This document shows, piece after piece, positions 51,269-61,889 of a stretch of 64,000 nucleotides of DNA. The notes beneath the pieces were generated by a model, which had not been told where the DNA came from, did not search any database, and saw only the letters and a program-made list of their open reading frames with translations. Position numbers and translations under genes: made by a program. Source of the stretch: Acidobacteria bacterium Ga0077551 (GTDB lineage Bacteria > Pseudomonadota > Alphaproteobacteria > Caulobacterales > Hyphomonadaceae); assembly GCA_001464545.1 (NCBI GenBank), contig LNFC01000018.1, positions 1 through 64,000 of the forward strand, read 5' to 3'. The stretch's first letter is position 1. Each line of letters starts with the position of its first letter.

Positions 51269-53668
51269 TTGTCCAAAACTTTCTCGTTCGAACTTCCGAC
51301 CAACATGGCCTCCTCCGGCGGCGATCACACGCCTGCGCCTCCGCTCGATCTGAAGGCGCTGATCGGCGTTGTGTATCGCCGCTTCTGGATGATCCTGGCC
51401 GGATTCCTGACGACGTTTGGCATCATAACCTTCGTGACCTTCAATCAGACGCCGATCTATCAGGCCGAAACCGTGGTTCAGCTCGATACCGAGCAGAAGA
51501 ACGTAATCGACCTTGGCGCGATCTTCTCCGGGCTTGGCGGAAACACCGCCGTCGTTGACACCGAAGTGCTCGTGCTGGGCTCGAAGTCTCTGCTCACACG
51601 CGTCGCGGTCCAACAGGGACTCGTCGAAGACCCCGAATTCAATCCATCACTTCTGCCACCCAAGAAGGGGCTGCTTTCGCCGGTCCAGGGCGTTGTGCGG
51701 GCCGTTACCGGCGCCAAACCGCCTGCGGATCCGTTTGAAGGGATGACGCCTGAGCAGAAGGATGCCGCGCTCCTGGAATCTGCCGTCGGCATCCTCAGCG
51801 ACAAGGTTTCCGTCAGCCGCGTCGGCACGACTTACCTGATCACCGTGACCGTCTCGAGCGTCTCGCCGGAAACGGCTGCACGCCTGGCGGACGAGATTGC
51901 CGAACAGTACCGCGTCCAGCAGCTCGAAGAAAAGTTCGAAGCAACCCGCAAGGCCACCGAATGGCTGTCCGAGCGCGTGTCGGGCCTGCGCGAGGAAGTC
52001 GAAGAAAAAGAACGCCGCGTCGAGAGCTACCGCGCCGAGTCCGGCTTGCTCGCTGCCCAGGGCGCGACGCTGACCGAACAGCAGATCGCCTACCTGACGA
52101 CCCAGAAAGCCACCCTGCAGCTTGACCTCGACCGCGCCCGTGCCCGCGCCGAAAGCGTGCGCCGCCAGATGGCGAGCGGCGCCGGAGCTGATGGCGTGAC
52201 GGAAGTTCTCCAGTCCCAGGTCATCTCCGACCTCAAGACCCAGCGCGCGATCATCAATCGCCGGGTGTCCGAACTCGAAACGAAGCTTGGCCCTCAGCAC
52301 CCCGAACTCATCAGTGCCCGGAACGAAGCCGCTGACATTGATCGCCAGATCAATGCGGAAGTCTCCCGCATCGCCGGCAACATCGAGAACGAGCTGAAGG
52401 TCGCCCAGGCCCAGATCAGCTCGATCCAGGGCGAAATCGGCCGCTCCACCTATGAGCTGCGCGGCAACAACCAGGCGCTCGTGCGTCTGCGTGAACTTGA
52501 GCGCGATGCCGACACCAGCCGCATCCTGCTCGAGGAATTCCTGACCCGCTCCAAGCAGACCGGCGAACAGGACGCACTGATCACCGCTGACGCCAACATC
52601 CTGTCGCGCGCCTCGGTCCCGGATTCGCCGAGCTCGCCCAAGAAGCTGCTCAACCTGATCATCGGCTGCCTGCTCGGCGCCATCATCGGCGGCGGCCTCG
52701 CACTGCTGGCCGAAATGTTCGACATGAAGATCAGCTCAACCGAAGACGTTGAGCGCAAGCTCGGCGCCAATCCGATCGGTTCCGTGCCGCTGATCCGCAC
52801 CGCCAGCTTCCTCGGCCTGTCGCAGACCAACCCGGCCGATTATCTGGTCGAGAATCCGCTCTCCGCCTACGCCGAAAGCATACGCTATCTGCGCGCCGCC
52901 ATCGCCTTCTCGGATCTCGACAGCGAGACCAAGACCGTTGCCATCTGCTCGTCGCTTCCCGACGAAGGCAAGACCAGCCTGACGCTCTCGCTGGGCCGCA
53001 TGTCAGCGATGTCGGGCTCGCGCACGCTCGTCATCGACGGCGACTTCCGCCGCCGCCAGCTGACCGAAACCGCCGGCCTAAAACCGGACATCGGTTTCGT
53101 CGAGCACCTCTTCGGCGCCGGCCAGCTCTCGGATGCAATCGTCAAGGATCGCAAGACGATGCTCGACATCCTGCCGCTCTCGCAGAACGGACACACCCCG
53201 CACGACGTGTTCGGCACGCGCGCGTTCGACGACCTGCTGCAGCGCCTGCGCTCGATGTATGACCTGATCCTGATCGACACCGGCCCGCTGCTGCTGATGG
53301 CCGAAGCCCGTGTGGTGGCCGGCAAGGCCGACAAGACGATCCTGGTTGTCCGCTGGCGCCACTCGGCCCGCTCGGCCGCCCGCCAGTCGCTGACGCTGCT
53401 GCGCAACTTCAAGGCCGATGTGCTGGGCGTGACCCTGAACATGGTCGACCTCAACCGCCGCCGTCACCACCGCGACCCCGGCGCGACCTACAAGGCCTAC
53501 CGCAAGTATTACCAGATGGACGAGAAGCCCTCGCTCTTCAATTGGGGCGGCGACAAGGCCAAGTCGAAGACGAACGCGAAAGGCCTCAAGGGCACGGTTG
53601 CCGTCCAGGTTCCGCCGACCAAGGCTACGGGCCGGAGCGAGCCGGTCGACCGGATCTCCGCAGAGTAA
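51269..53668 (+). CDS. Polysaccharide co-polymerase with BY-kinase domain (Wzc-like)
   Basis: Inner-membrane protein controlling chain length and export of the polysaccharide, 799 residues. Seen: a Wzz domain with membrane helix one at about 35-54 (FWMILAGFLTTFGIITFVTF), a long coiled coil (about 208-420), helix two at about 458-480, then a tyrosine autokinase domain. The kinase has Walker A SSLPDEGKTS (about 561), Walker A' LVIDGDFRR (about 588) and Walker B LILIDTGPLL (about 666). A short tyrosine cluster (YKAYRKYY, about 742-749) is followed by a basic tail without tyrosines. The start is TTG at 51269 with AGAGG upstream; ATG 51305 is the next choice. Likely phosphorylation targets include itself and UGD (inference). 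Confidence 0.93.
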   Translation: MSKTFSFELPTNMASSGGDHTPAPPLDLKALIGVVYRRFWMILAGFLTTFGIITFVTFNQTPIYQAETVVQLDTEQKNVIDLGAIFSGLGGNTAVVDTEVLVLGSKSLLTRVAVQQGLVEDPEFNPSLLPPKKGLLSPVQGVVRAVTGAKPPADPFEGMTPEQKDAALLESAVGILSDKVSVSRVGTTYLITVTVSSVSPETAARLADEIAEQYRVQQLEEKFEATRKATEWLSERVSGLREEVEEKERRVESYRAESGLLAAQGATLTEQQIAYLTTQKATLQLDLDRARARAESVRRQMASGAGADGVTEVLQSQVISDLKTQRAIINRRVSELETKLGPQHPELISARNEAADIDRQINAEVSRIAGNIENELKVAQAQISSIQGEIGRSTYELRGNNQALVRLRELERDADTSRILLEEFLTRSKQTGEQDALITADANILSRASVPDSPSSPKKLLNLIIGCLLGAIIGGGLALLAEMFDMKISSTEDVERKLGANPIGSVPLIRTASFLGLSQTNPADYLVENPLSAYAESIRYLRAAIAFSDLDSETKTVAICSSLPDEGKTSLTLSLGRMSAMSGSRTLVIDGDFRRRQLTETAGLKPDIGFVEHLFGAGQLSDAIVKDRKTMLDILPLSQNGHTPHDVFGTRAFDDLLQRLRSMYDLILIDTGPLLLMAEARVVAGKADKTILVVRWRHSARSAARQSLTLLRNFKADVLGVTLNMVDLNRRRHHRDPGATYKAYRKYYQMDEKPSLFNWGGDKAKSKTNAKGLKGTVAVQVPPTKATGRSEPVDRISAE

Positions 53669-53748
53669 GCGGGGCCAGCGTGGATTTCGGCATTGCTTCG
53701 TAGACGGAGCAATACCCTTTTCATGACAGGGCAGACAGGACGCGCAGG

Positions 53749-54888
53749 ATGACCCGGATCGCATTTTTCGGTCATGACGCCGCCGACGCTGCCGTGCGCC
53801 GCCGCGTTCGCGGTTTCCTGGATGATGGCCTGCATGTTACCGGGTTCATGATGCGCCGCCGCGATCCGGGCAGGCTCGACTGGGACAATGTGGACCTCGG
53901 CGAGACGCGGGACGGCGCCTTCGTGCAACGTATCCGGCAAGTCTTCGCCGGCGCGCGCCTCGCCGCCGCGAACCGCGGAAAACTGGCCGGCGCGGATGTG
54001 ATCTACGCCCGAAATCTCGACATGCTGGCCTGCGCATTCCTCGCGAAGCGCCATGCCGGACTGGATACGCCGGTCATCTATGAAAGCCTCGATGTTCACC
54101 GCCTGCTGACGCGGCCGGACGTCATCGGCAAAGCGATGCGCTGGCTGGAACACAGCCTGCTGAAGCGCACGGTGGGCCTTGTCGTGTCGTCGCCCGGCTT
54201 CATCCGCAACCACTTCGAAAAGCACTACGCGGGCGACTACCGCGCCTTCCTCGTCGAGAACCGCCTGGCCCCGGGCGCCGCGTACGGCGCGCGGCCAGGG
54301 GTTCCGGTTCCCGACGCCGCCCAACCGCTGCGCCTCGGCTGGGTAGGTAACCTTCGCTGCAAGCGGTCCTTCGAACTCCTTTGTCAGTTGGCGGATCAAT
54401 TTTCGGATCAGCTTGAAGTGCGCCTTCACGGCGTGCCGTCACGGACTGAGATTCCGGTCTTCGAACCTCTGATCGACGCGCGGCCCAACATGACCTTTTT
54501 CGGCCGCTATCGCTCGCCGGAAGATCTGGCGGGCATCTACGACAAACTGGATGTTGTCTGGGCCGGCGACTTCATGGAAGCCGGTTACAATTCCGTCTGG
54601 CTGTTGCCTAACCGCATATATGAAGGCGGATACTACTGCACGCCTTCCATCGCGCCCTCAGGCACCGAAACGGCGGCTTGGATCGCCCGTCACGACTGCG
54701 GCTTCCTCATCGACGAGCCGCTGGATCGTTCGCTCCCGGATCTTCTCCGCCAACTGATGGCGGACCGGCACCCGATCGCCGCGCGGGCCGGCGCGCTCGC
54801 GCGCTTGCCGGATGACACGTTCATCCAGCCGCGGGGATTTCTCGCCGAAATAGTGGCGCGAAGCCTTGCGGAAAATACCGCAGCCTGA
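53749..54888 (+). CDS. Glycosyltransferase, GT4-like (GT-B fold)
   Basis: 379 residues. Seen: RIAFFGHDAADAAVRRRVRGFLDDG at the N-terminus, ADVIYARNLDMLACAFLAKR, PVIYESLDVHRLL, then a second half starting LRLGWVGNLRCKRSFELL with FFGRYRSPEDLAGIYDKLDVVWAGDF and an E-x7-E-like NRIYEGGYYCTPSIAPSGTETAAW segment. That is a GT-B retaining transferase layout, but the family match is weaker than for the two GT2 genes. It follows the BY-kinase after 80 bases in the same direction. Confidence 0.82.
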   Translation: MTRIAFFGHDAADAAVRRRVRGFLDDGLHVTGFMMRRRDPGRLDWDNVDLGETRDGAFVQRIRQVFAGARLAAANRGKLAGADVIYARNLDMLACAFLAKRHAGLDTPVIYESLDVHRLLTRPDVIGKAMRWLEHSLLKRTVGLVVSSPGFIRNHFEKHYAGDYRAFLVENRLAPGAAYGARPGVPVPDAAQPLRLGWVGNLRCKRSFELLCQLADQFSDQLEVRLHGVPSRTEIPVFEPLIDARPNMTFFGRYRSPEDLAGIYDKLDVVWAGDFMEAGYNSVWLLPNRIYEGGYYCTPSIAPSGTETAAWIARHDCGFLIDEPLDRSLPDLLRQLMADRHPIAARAGALARLPDDTFIQPRGFLAEIVARSLAENTAA

Positions 54889-55275
54889 CGATCATGGAGC
54901 CGTTGCACCGCGGTCGCACGCCAAAAAAACTTCGAACTGCGGCACCCTGAAGGTGCACGAAATTTGGGCAGCTCCCACGCGGTTAAGTGAAAACTCCAAA
55001 TCTCACAAAGGCAAAACATGCCCCGGTACATCCGCGGGCACACGGCTCCGCGCAGCGAAAAATCATCAATGGTCCAAAGCTCGCCGGATTTGTGCCTGAT
55101 TCCACCGATAATCTTCATATCGCGTTCAGTACCATGCCGCGTTCCGCTTAAACGCCACGTTAAGTCTTGCACGCTTTAGTGGCCCGAGATGCCGAGTACC
55201 GATCCCATGATTCCAGTAGATAGCCGCGTTTTCAGTTCGCAAGTCAGGATGCCCGCACGGGCAGACCATGTCGTC
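54889..55275. other. 387-base non-coding stretch in the polysaccharide cluster
   Basis: No credible gene on either strand; open frames here are short, unlike any family I know and antisense to neighbours. Composition is clearly less GC-rich than the cluster. A short palindrome TGCCCG-CA-CGGGCA lies at 55250-55263, just before the possible small gene at 55276. It may hold a promoter for galE and that small gene. Confidence 0.6.
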
Positions 55276-55392
55276 ATGAACGATTACAGCGAAGGCAAAT
55301 GGCCTGTCTGGCTGAGGCTCGTGACCATTATCGGGCTCAGCGCAGGTCTCTGGGCAGCGATCATCTGGGGCGCCGTTTCCGTTTTCGGCTGA
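55276..55392 (+). CDS. Possible 38-residue single-helix membrane protein
   Basis: ATG 55276 opens MNDYSEGKWPVWLRL, then a hydrophobic helix of about 20 residues (VTIIGLSAGLWAAIIWGAVSVF) and a final Gly. The polar-aromatic N-terminus followed by one clean membrane helix looks like a real small protein of polysaccharide loci, but there is no good ribosome binding site and I cannot name a family. Longer in-frame starts at 55249 or 55189 exist. Codon use in the helix is protein-like. Confidence 0.45.
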   Translation: MNDYSEGKWPVWLRLVTIIGLSAGLWAAIIWGAVSVFG

Positions 55393-55516
55393 CGGGCCGT
55401 CCGAAAGCCAGCACGCATGGCTGGCGATGCGGACCGAACTTTGCATATAGACAATCATAAGTGTGGGCGTGCCGGTTTGGGCGCGCCATTTCGATTTCTG
55501 CTCAGGAGGCCTCGTC

Positions 55517-56524
55517 ATGCCAGGAAAATTGTTGGTCACGGGCGGGGCGGGCTATGTCGGCAGTCATTGCTGCCGTGCCTTTGCGGAAGCAGGCTGGCAG
55601 GTCACCGTGTTCGACAACCTGTCCACCGGCTGGCGCGACCTGGTAAGGTGGGGTCCCTTGTTCGAAGGCGATCTTCAGAACCCGGCTGATCTTGAGGCCG
55701 CATTCGCGCAGGTGAAACCGGACGCCGTGGCGCACTTTGCCGGCTCCGCGCTCGTCGCCGAATCCGTCCGTGAACCGTCGATCTACTACCGCAACAACAC
55801 GCTCGCGACGCTCAACCTCCTCGAAGCAATGCGTAAGCACGCCACCGGCTATCTCATCTTCTCCTCGACTTGTGCCACTTTTGGAAATGCGACCAGAGAG
55901 ACGATCGATGAACTGCATCCGCAGAATCCGATCAATCCCTATGGCATGTCGAAACTGATGGTGGAGCGTATCCTCAGCGATTTCGACAAGGCCCACGGCA
56001 TCCGCTCGATCCCCTTGCGCTACTTCAACGCTGCCGGCGCGGACCGCGACGGCAAGACCGGCGAGCGTCATGCCTGCGAAACGCACGTGATCCCGCTCGC
56101 GCTGAAAGGTGCCTATGACGAAGGCTATGAGTTCACGATCCTCGGTAGCGATTTCGACACGCCGGACGGCACCGCGATCCGCGATTACATCCACGTCGAA
56201 GATCTCGCCGAAGCGCACCTGCGCGCGCTGAACGCGCTGGAGCACGGCGCCGCTTCGGCCGCCTACAACCTCGGCACCGGGCGCGGCACCAGCGTGGCCG
56301 AAGTCGTCGCCGCCGTGGAGCGCGCGACGAACCGCAAGATCCCGCGCCGTTACGGTCCGCGCCGTCCCGGCGATCCGGGCCGCCTGATCGCGCTGCCCGA
56401 CAAGGCAAAACGCGAACTCGGCTGGGTCGCCAGCCGCTCCGGCATCGACAACATCATCCGCACAGCGCTCGCCTGGCATGAGGCCGACTGGGCCCATGAG
56501 CACCCTGCGTTGACGGATAGCTAG
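55517..56524 (+). CDS. galE: UDP-glucose 4-epimerase
   Basis: Interconverts UDP-glucose and UDP-galactose, supplying galactose units for the polysaccharide. Seen: 335 residues from ATG 55517 with AGGAGG 8 bases upstream, LLVTGGAGYVGSHCCRAF, VAHFAGSALVAESVREP, SSTCATFG with the catalytic Ser/Thr pair, YGMSK, the GalE-specific RYFNAAGAD, and GTAIRDYIHVEDLAEAH. The open frame extends to 55463 but lacks a start signal. Confidence 0.94.
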   Translation: MPGKLLVTGGAGYVGSHCCRAFAEAGWQVTVFDNLSTGWRDLVRWGPLFEGDLQNPADLEAAFAQVKPDAVAHFAGSALVAESVREPSIYYRNNTLATLNLLEAMRKHATGYLIFSSTCATFGNATRETIDELHPQNPINPYGMSKLMVERILSDFDKAHGIRSIPLRYFNAAGADRDGKTGERHACETHVIPLALKGAYDEGYEFTILGSDFDTPDGTAIRDYIHVEDLAEAHLRALNALEHGAASAAYNLGTGRGTSVAEVVAAVERATNRKIPRRYGPRRPGDPGRLIALPDKAKRELGWVASRSGIDNIIRTALAWHEADWAHEHPALTDS

Positions 56525-56551
56525 GCGGACGCTGCCGCCGCGCGATGTAAG

Positions 56552-57667
56552 ATGATGGACACCCCGCTCCCTTCAGACGCACAAAGACCAACGGGCGCCG
56601 GGGCAAGCCCCGCAGCGCCAAAGCTCACCGTCATCATCGGTTGCTACAATTATGGCCGTTACCTGCCGGCGGCGATCGACAGCGTGATTGCTGAAAACGT
56701 CGGTGCACAGATCATCGTTGTGGATGATTGTTCGACCGACAATTCCCGCGATGTGATGCGCGCCTATGGCAGCCAGATCACCCCGATCTTTCAGCCGGTA
56801 AACCAGGGTGTCGCCGCCAGCTTCAATGCCGCCTTCGCGCAGGCGACCGGCGATCTCATCTACTTCCTCGACGCCGATGACTTCGTGCTGCCGGGCGCCT
56901 TGAAACAGGCGCTGTCGCGCTACGAGCCCGGCGTGCTGATCTATCACTACCGGATGCGCTATTCCGACGAGACGGGCGCGCTCGCCGGCATTCACCCGGC
57001 GCCGCAAATTCCGCTCGCGGCAGGCGACATTTCACGCCAGCTCCGCGAGCAGGGGCGCTACGCGACCAACGTGACGTCCGGCCTGATCTTCGCCCGTGAG
57101 GGCCTTGAGAAGGTCATGCCGATCAGCACGGAACAATACCGCATCAGCGCCGAAGGCTATCTCGTGTCGGTGATCCCGCTGTACGGCCCAACCCGCGCCC
57201 ATGAAGATACGCTCTCGGCTTACCGCCTTCACGCCGCGCAGAACTGGAAATCACAGGCGGATTTCGGGGCCCGCGCGCGCAAGGGCCTGCAGCATGATTT
57301 CAATCGCTATGAGGCTATCCGGGACCACGCAGGCCGGCTGGGTCTCCCGGTGGTCCCAACGCTCGGCGATGCAGACCTCCTGCATCTCAACGACCGGCTC
57401 ATCTCCCTGTCATTTGCGCCGGAACATCACCCGGTCGCCGGCGATTCCATCGGCCAGGTCGTGAAGCTCGCCAAGTCCGTGGTCCTGGAAGGCGAGGGCG
57501 CGCGCGCCAGAACGGCGCGTCAGGCCTGGTGGATGATCATGGGTCTCGCCCCTGCTGGACTCCGCCGCCAGCTCCTGCGCTGGAAGATGGACCCGCAATC
57601 GCGCCCGGCCTGGCTGGCCTCTTCCGGCCGTTTCCTTCGCAAGCGGCTGGGAGTCGTCCTGCGCTGA
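56552..57667 (+). CDS. Glycosyltransferase family 2
   Basis: 371 residues. Seen: the GT-A core LTVIIGCYNYGRYLPAAIDSVIAENVGAQIIVVDDCSTDNSRDVM and the metal-binding DADD motif in LIYFLDADDFVLPGAL. The acceptor half reads TNVTSGLIFAREGLEKVMPI, and the C-terminal part is basic. Adjacent ATG codons at 56552 and 56555 are equally possible. It follows galE after 27 bases and ends 4 bases before the convergent RDD gene stop. It closes the polysaccharide region on this side. Confidence 0.9.
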   Translation: MMDTPLPSDAQRPTGAGASPAAPKLTVIIGCYNYGRYLPAAIDSVIAENVGAQIIVVDDCSTDNSRDVMRAYGSQITPIFQPVNQGVAASFNAAFAQATGDLIYFLDADDFVLPGALKQALSRYEPGVLIYHYRMRYSDETGALAGIHPAPQIPLAAGDISRQLREQGRYATNVTSGLIFAREGLEKVMPISTEQYRISAEGYLVSVIPLYGPTRAHEDTLSAYRLHAAQNWKSQADFGARARKGLQHDFNRYEAIRDHAGRLGLPVVPTLGDADLLHLNDRLISLSFAPEHHPVAGDSIGQVVKLAKSVVLEGEGARARTARQAWWMIMGLAPAGLRRQLLRWKMDPQSRPAWLASSGRFLRKRLGVVLR

Positions 57668-57671
57668 CGCG

Positions 57672-58628
57672 TCAGCGCACGTCGAACTTGTCGGTCTTGC
57701 GTTCACCCAGCAGCATGCGCTGCTCAAGACGCCGCCGCAGCGCGGCGTAATACGCCTCCAGAAACACCAGGTCCGTCTCGCCTTCCGTCCGTACCCAGCT
57801 GATCTTGGCGCGGATGCGGGTCGCCACCTGCGCCTTGATTTCGGGTGTGGACTGGCGAAGCACGTCTTCCAGCACATGCAGTTCGTGGATGCCATAGGCC
57901 TCCGTCTGCGCCGTCGTGAAAGCGAAGCGGGACGAGACATCCGGCCGCGCCGCGCTCGAGGTGATGTCGTCCATCAGTTTCGCCTTGGGCGCCTTGATCA
58001 CCCAGGTGCCGGCAATCAGGTCTCCGACGCGCATCTTGTCCTTGTTGAAGATCGGGAACAGCAGGAACACGCCAGACCAGAGCAGGCCGAACAGCGCCAT
58101 CCAGGCACCGAACTGGTCGCCCCCCATCAGCGCGAACTGGAAGGGCAGGCCGATCTCGATTTCGCGAATGAAGTTGCGCGCCAACACGGAGTTGGCGGTC
58201 AGCCGCCCGCCATCGCGCGAGGCAACGCGCAGCCCCAGTATGCGCTTGCCGGGCGTTGCTGCGCGCTGCCCGATCTCGAAGAAGATGTAATAGAAGTTCC
58301 GCACAAAGAAGAAAAACACCAGCCAGAAGGCAAAGGCGATATTGGCGCTGCCGGGGTTGAGCGCCCCGGCCACGAAGGTGAGACCGAGCAGCGTGGCAAT
58401 CACGATGGCCCACTGGATCGCGATGTCGATCATGAACGCGCCCGCCCGCTCGGACGCGCTGCCAAGCTTCAGCTGGATCGCCGCGCCCTCAGGCGTCACG
58501 AGGCGCCGCACCATCTTGGCAACGCGCATTTCCTCCGCAAGCCGGGCCCGGCGCTGCACGGCGGCTTCCATGCTGATGCCGGGGCGGCGGCCGGTGTTCA
58601 CCGGCTTGAGGGGCGGCGTGGCGGTCAT
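57672..58628 (-). CDS. RDD family membrane protein
   Basis: 318 residues from ATG 58628. Seen: a basic N-terminus, then an RDD domain (about 65-240) with GSASERAGAFMIDIAIQWAIVIATLL, further helices, ATPGKRILGLRVASRDGGRLTANSVLARNFIREIE, and MRVGDLIAGTWVI, followed by a soluble C-terminal segment of about 85 residues. The start overlaps the SpoIIM-like stop (ATGA). The domain's function is unclear; some RDD proteins act in ion or stress transport. Here it is the last gene of a MoxR-type operon. Confidence 0.88.
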   Translation of the reverse strand: MTATPPLKPVNTGRRPGISMEAAVQRRARLAEEMRVAKMVRRLVTPEGAAIQLKLGSASERAGAFMIDIAIQWAIVIATLLGLTFVAGALNPGSANIAFAFWLVFFFFVRNFYYIFFEIGQRAATPGKRILGLRVASRDGGRLTANSVLARNFIREIEIGLPFQFALMGGDQFGAWMALFGLLWSGVFLLFPIFNKDKMRVGDLIAGTWVIKAPKAKLMDDITSSAARPDVSSRFAFTTAQTEAYGIHELHVLEDVLRQSTPEIKAQVATRIRAKISWVRTEGETDLVFLEAYYAALRRRLEQRMLLGERKTDKFDVR

Positions 58629-59626
58629 GCGTCCGGCGCCTTCCGCGGCGCATAGAAATACACCAGCCACAGCGCCAGCGTACTGCCGGCGACGGCGTAG
58701 CGCACAGTGTCTGAATTGATCAGCTGACGGCCGAATCCTTCCAGCAGCGCCGCGATGATCAACATGATGACGCAGCCCATCGCCATCGTCGCCGCCTTCT
58801 GGCCCGCCGCCCGCGCCGAGGCGAGGCGGGTTCGCCCACCGGGGAAGGCCACCGCGCCGCCGATCACAAAGCCCGCCGCGCCCGCCAGCACGATGGCGAA
58901 TAGCTCGGTCACCCCATGGATCATCAGCCACCCGGTGAATTCGTAGCCGAGCCCCTTTTCCCAGAACACGGCATAGAGGGAGCCGATCATCACGCCGTTG
59001 TAAACAAGCAGCCAGGCGGTCGGGATACCGAACGCAAACCCCAGCGCAAAGGCGAACAAAGCGATCTGCGCATTGTTGTTGAACAGGAAGCTCGAGAACG
59101 CCGTAAGCTCGCCGTCTCCGGTCGTGCCTTCATCCGTATAGATCGTACTTCGCAGATACTCGACCGTGGCATCCGGGTTGCGCCCATCGAAGAAATTCTG
59201 GCCATGGAAGGTCCAGAACCATTCCATGTCCTGCAGGCAGAGGAAGAAGGCGAGCGCCCAGCCGCCGAAGAAGAAGAAGGCCGCGAGCAGTGTCGTCCAT
59301 ACCGACTGGCTCACAGCCGCCGGCCAGTCGCGCCGCAGGAACTGCATCATCCGCTCGCCCAGCGTCGTGCGCGCGCCATAGACGAAGAAGTAGGCCCGCG
59401 TACACAGGCTCTCGAGATAATTGATGACGTTCTGGTCCAGCGAGATGGAGCGCGCGACCGACAGCGACGAGACCGCCTGCCGGTAGAGACGCGGCAGCGC
59501 GAGCATCTGCTCGTCGGTGAGGTTCTTCACCCCGCCATTCTCGGCCTTGGTCAGGATCAGGTCGAGCCGTTTCCAGTCGCCCTGGCGTTCTTCGCGGAAG
59601 CGGTAGGATTTCAGAAGGTCCGTCAC
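58625..59626 (-). CDS. Stage II sporulation protein M-like (DUF95) membrane protein
   Basis: 333 residues. Seen: a soluble N-terminal helical part (YRFREERQGDWKRLDLILTKAENGG...LPRLYRQAVSSLSVARS), then about six membrane helices with FALGFAFGIPTAWLLVYNG and GLGYEFTGWLMIHGVTELFAIVLAGAAGFVIG. The SpoIIM fold in non-sporulating bacteria occurs within MoxR operons, so no sporulation is implied. The start codon is GTG at 59626 and overlaps the DUF58 stop by four bases. Confidence 0.88.
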   Translation of the reverse strand: MTDLLKSYRFREERQGDWKRLDLILTKAENGGVKNLTDEQMLALPRLYRQAVSSLSVARSISLDQNVINYLESLCTRAYFFVYGARTTLGERMMQFLRRDWPAAVSQSVWTTLLAAFFFFGGWALAFFLCLQDMEWFWTFHGQNFFDGRNPDATVEYLRSTIYTDEGTTGDGELTAFSSFLFNNNAQIALFAFALGFAFGIPTAWLLVYNGVMIGSLYAVFWEKGLGYEFTGWLMIHGVTELFAIVLAGAAGFVIGGAVAFPGGRTRLASARAAGQKAATMAMGCVIMLIIAALLEGFGRQLINSDTVRYAVAGSTLALWLVYFYAPRKAPDA

Positions 59627-60932
59627 AGCATGTCCCTCTGCTTGATCTGGAGATAGCGCGAGACAAGCTCGGCGCTGAACGCCTCAGGTGTTGTCTCGAT
59701 GATCTGCACGCCGAGGCGCTGCAGGCGCCGGAACACGACATCGCGCTCTGCCAGCAGCGTATCGGCAATCACCGCGCGCGCCACATCCTGCGCAGTGTCG
59801 GGCGGCGCATCCGCCATCTGCGACAGCGCCGCATCCTCGAAGGTCGCAAACAGGACGAGATGGCGGTCGGTCAGGCGCTTGACGTTCTCCAGCATCAGCT
59901 CGGCGGAAATTGTGTCCACGAAGTCGGAGAAGATGATGATCAGGCTGCGCCGCTGCAACTGCGCTCCGAGGTTCGAGAGGGCGAGCGTGAAATTTGCTTC
60001 GTCCTCGGAGTATTCGAGCTCCGCGACCATTGCCTGCGCCTTGGGAAAGCTGCTCGTGCCGGTCAGGAAGCCGCTGTTGAGGCCGGGACGTTCGGAGAAG
60101 CCATACAGCATCGTCCGGTCGCCGTTGCGCAGCGAGACATAGGCGAGCAGCAGGCCCGCCGTCACCGCCCGGTCGATCTTCGGCACCCCGCCCAGCGGCT
60201 CGCTCATCAGCCGCCCGGTGTCGAAGGCGAACACGATATTGTGGTTGCGCTCGGTCTTGAATTCCTTGGCCAGCAGGTGGCGGTGCCGCGCCGAGTGTTT
60301 CCAGTCGATCGCCCGCCGGTCCATTCCCGAGGAAAATTCGCGCAGCGCATCGAACTCGCTGCCATCGCCGCGCTCGATCTGTGTCTTGATGCCGAACTCG
60401 GCGTCGCGCGAGAACAGCCGGATCGCCTCGTCGCGCACCCAGCGCACATTCGGCGTCACCGGCACGTCGAGATCGAACGGCTGGATATGCCGCTTCTGGA
60501 TCAGCCCGAGCGGCCCCTGCCAGCGGCTCCACAGCCGCACCACCTTCGCCACCCCGCGCCGCGACGGTGTGACACTGATCGTATGCGGACGGTTCCGCCC
60601 ATCCCAGCCGCGCAGCCCCTGCGGCGCCTGCGTGCCGAGCAGGGCATTGGTCTCCAATTGAATCTCTATCCTCGCTGGCAACGGCCCTTCCGCAAATTCG
60701 AGATCAAGCTGCATATCATCTGCGCTGCCAACATACAGTAGCGGCGGCAGGCTGACCTTCGCCGAATAGTGGCGCACCGAAGCGCCCAGCAGCGTATCAA
60801 CCGCAATCAGCGCGCTGACGCCCGCGATCCATCCCGCCGACACGATCCACAGCTCCGGCGCCAGCAGCGCGATGGCCACCAGGATGGGCAGCCCGAGCAG
60901 CATCAGGAAGATCGCGCGGAGGGTGGGGGAGA

Positions 60933-60936
<4 letters not shown>
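59623..60936 (-). CDS. DUF58 domain protein, vWA-like, of the MoxR operon
   Basis: 437 residues with two N-terminal membrane helices and a C-terminal vWA-like domain. Seen: the DUF58 signature [38 protein letters not shown], where the usual vWA metal site DxSxS is replaced by D-T-G-R-L, and later [19 protein letters not shown] and [24 protein letters not shown]. The start overlaps the moxR stop by four bases. DUF58 proteins are thought to be partners of MoxR ATPases in assembling or activating other complexes; the client here is not known. Confidence 0.9.

Positions 60937-61875
<939 letters not shown>

Positions 61876-61889
<14 letters not shown>

Noticed and set aside
54690-55172. 160-codon minus-strand frame spanning the gap after the GT4 gene
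   Set aside because: Most of it is antisense to the glycosyltransferase with shadow-type composition; the part in the gap has no start signal or recognisable domain.
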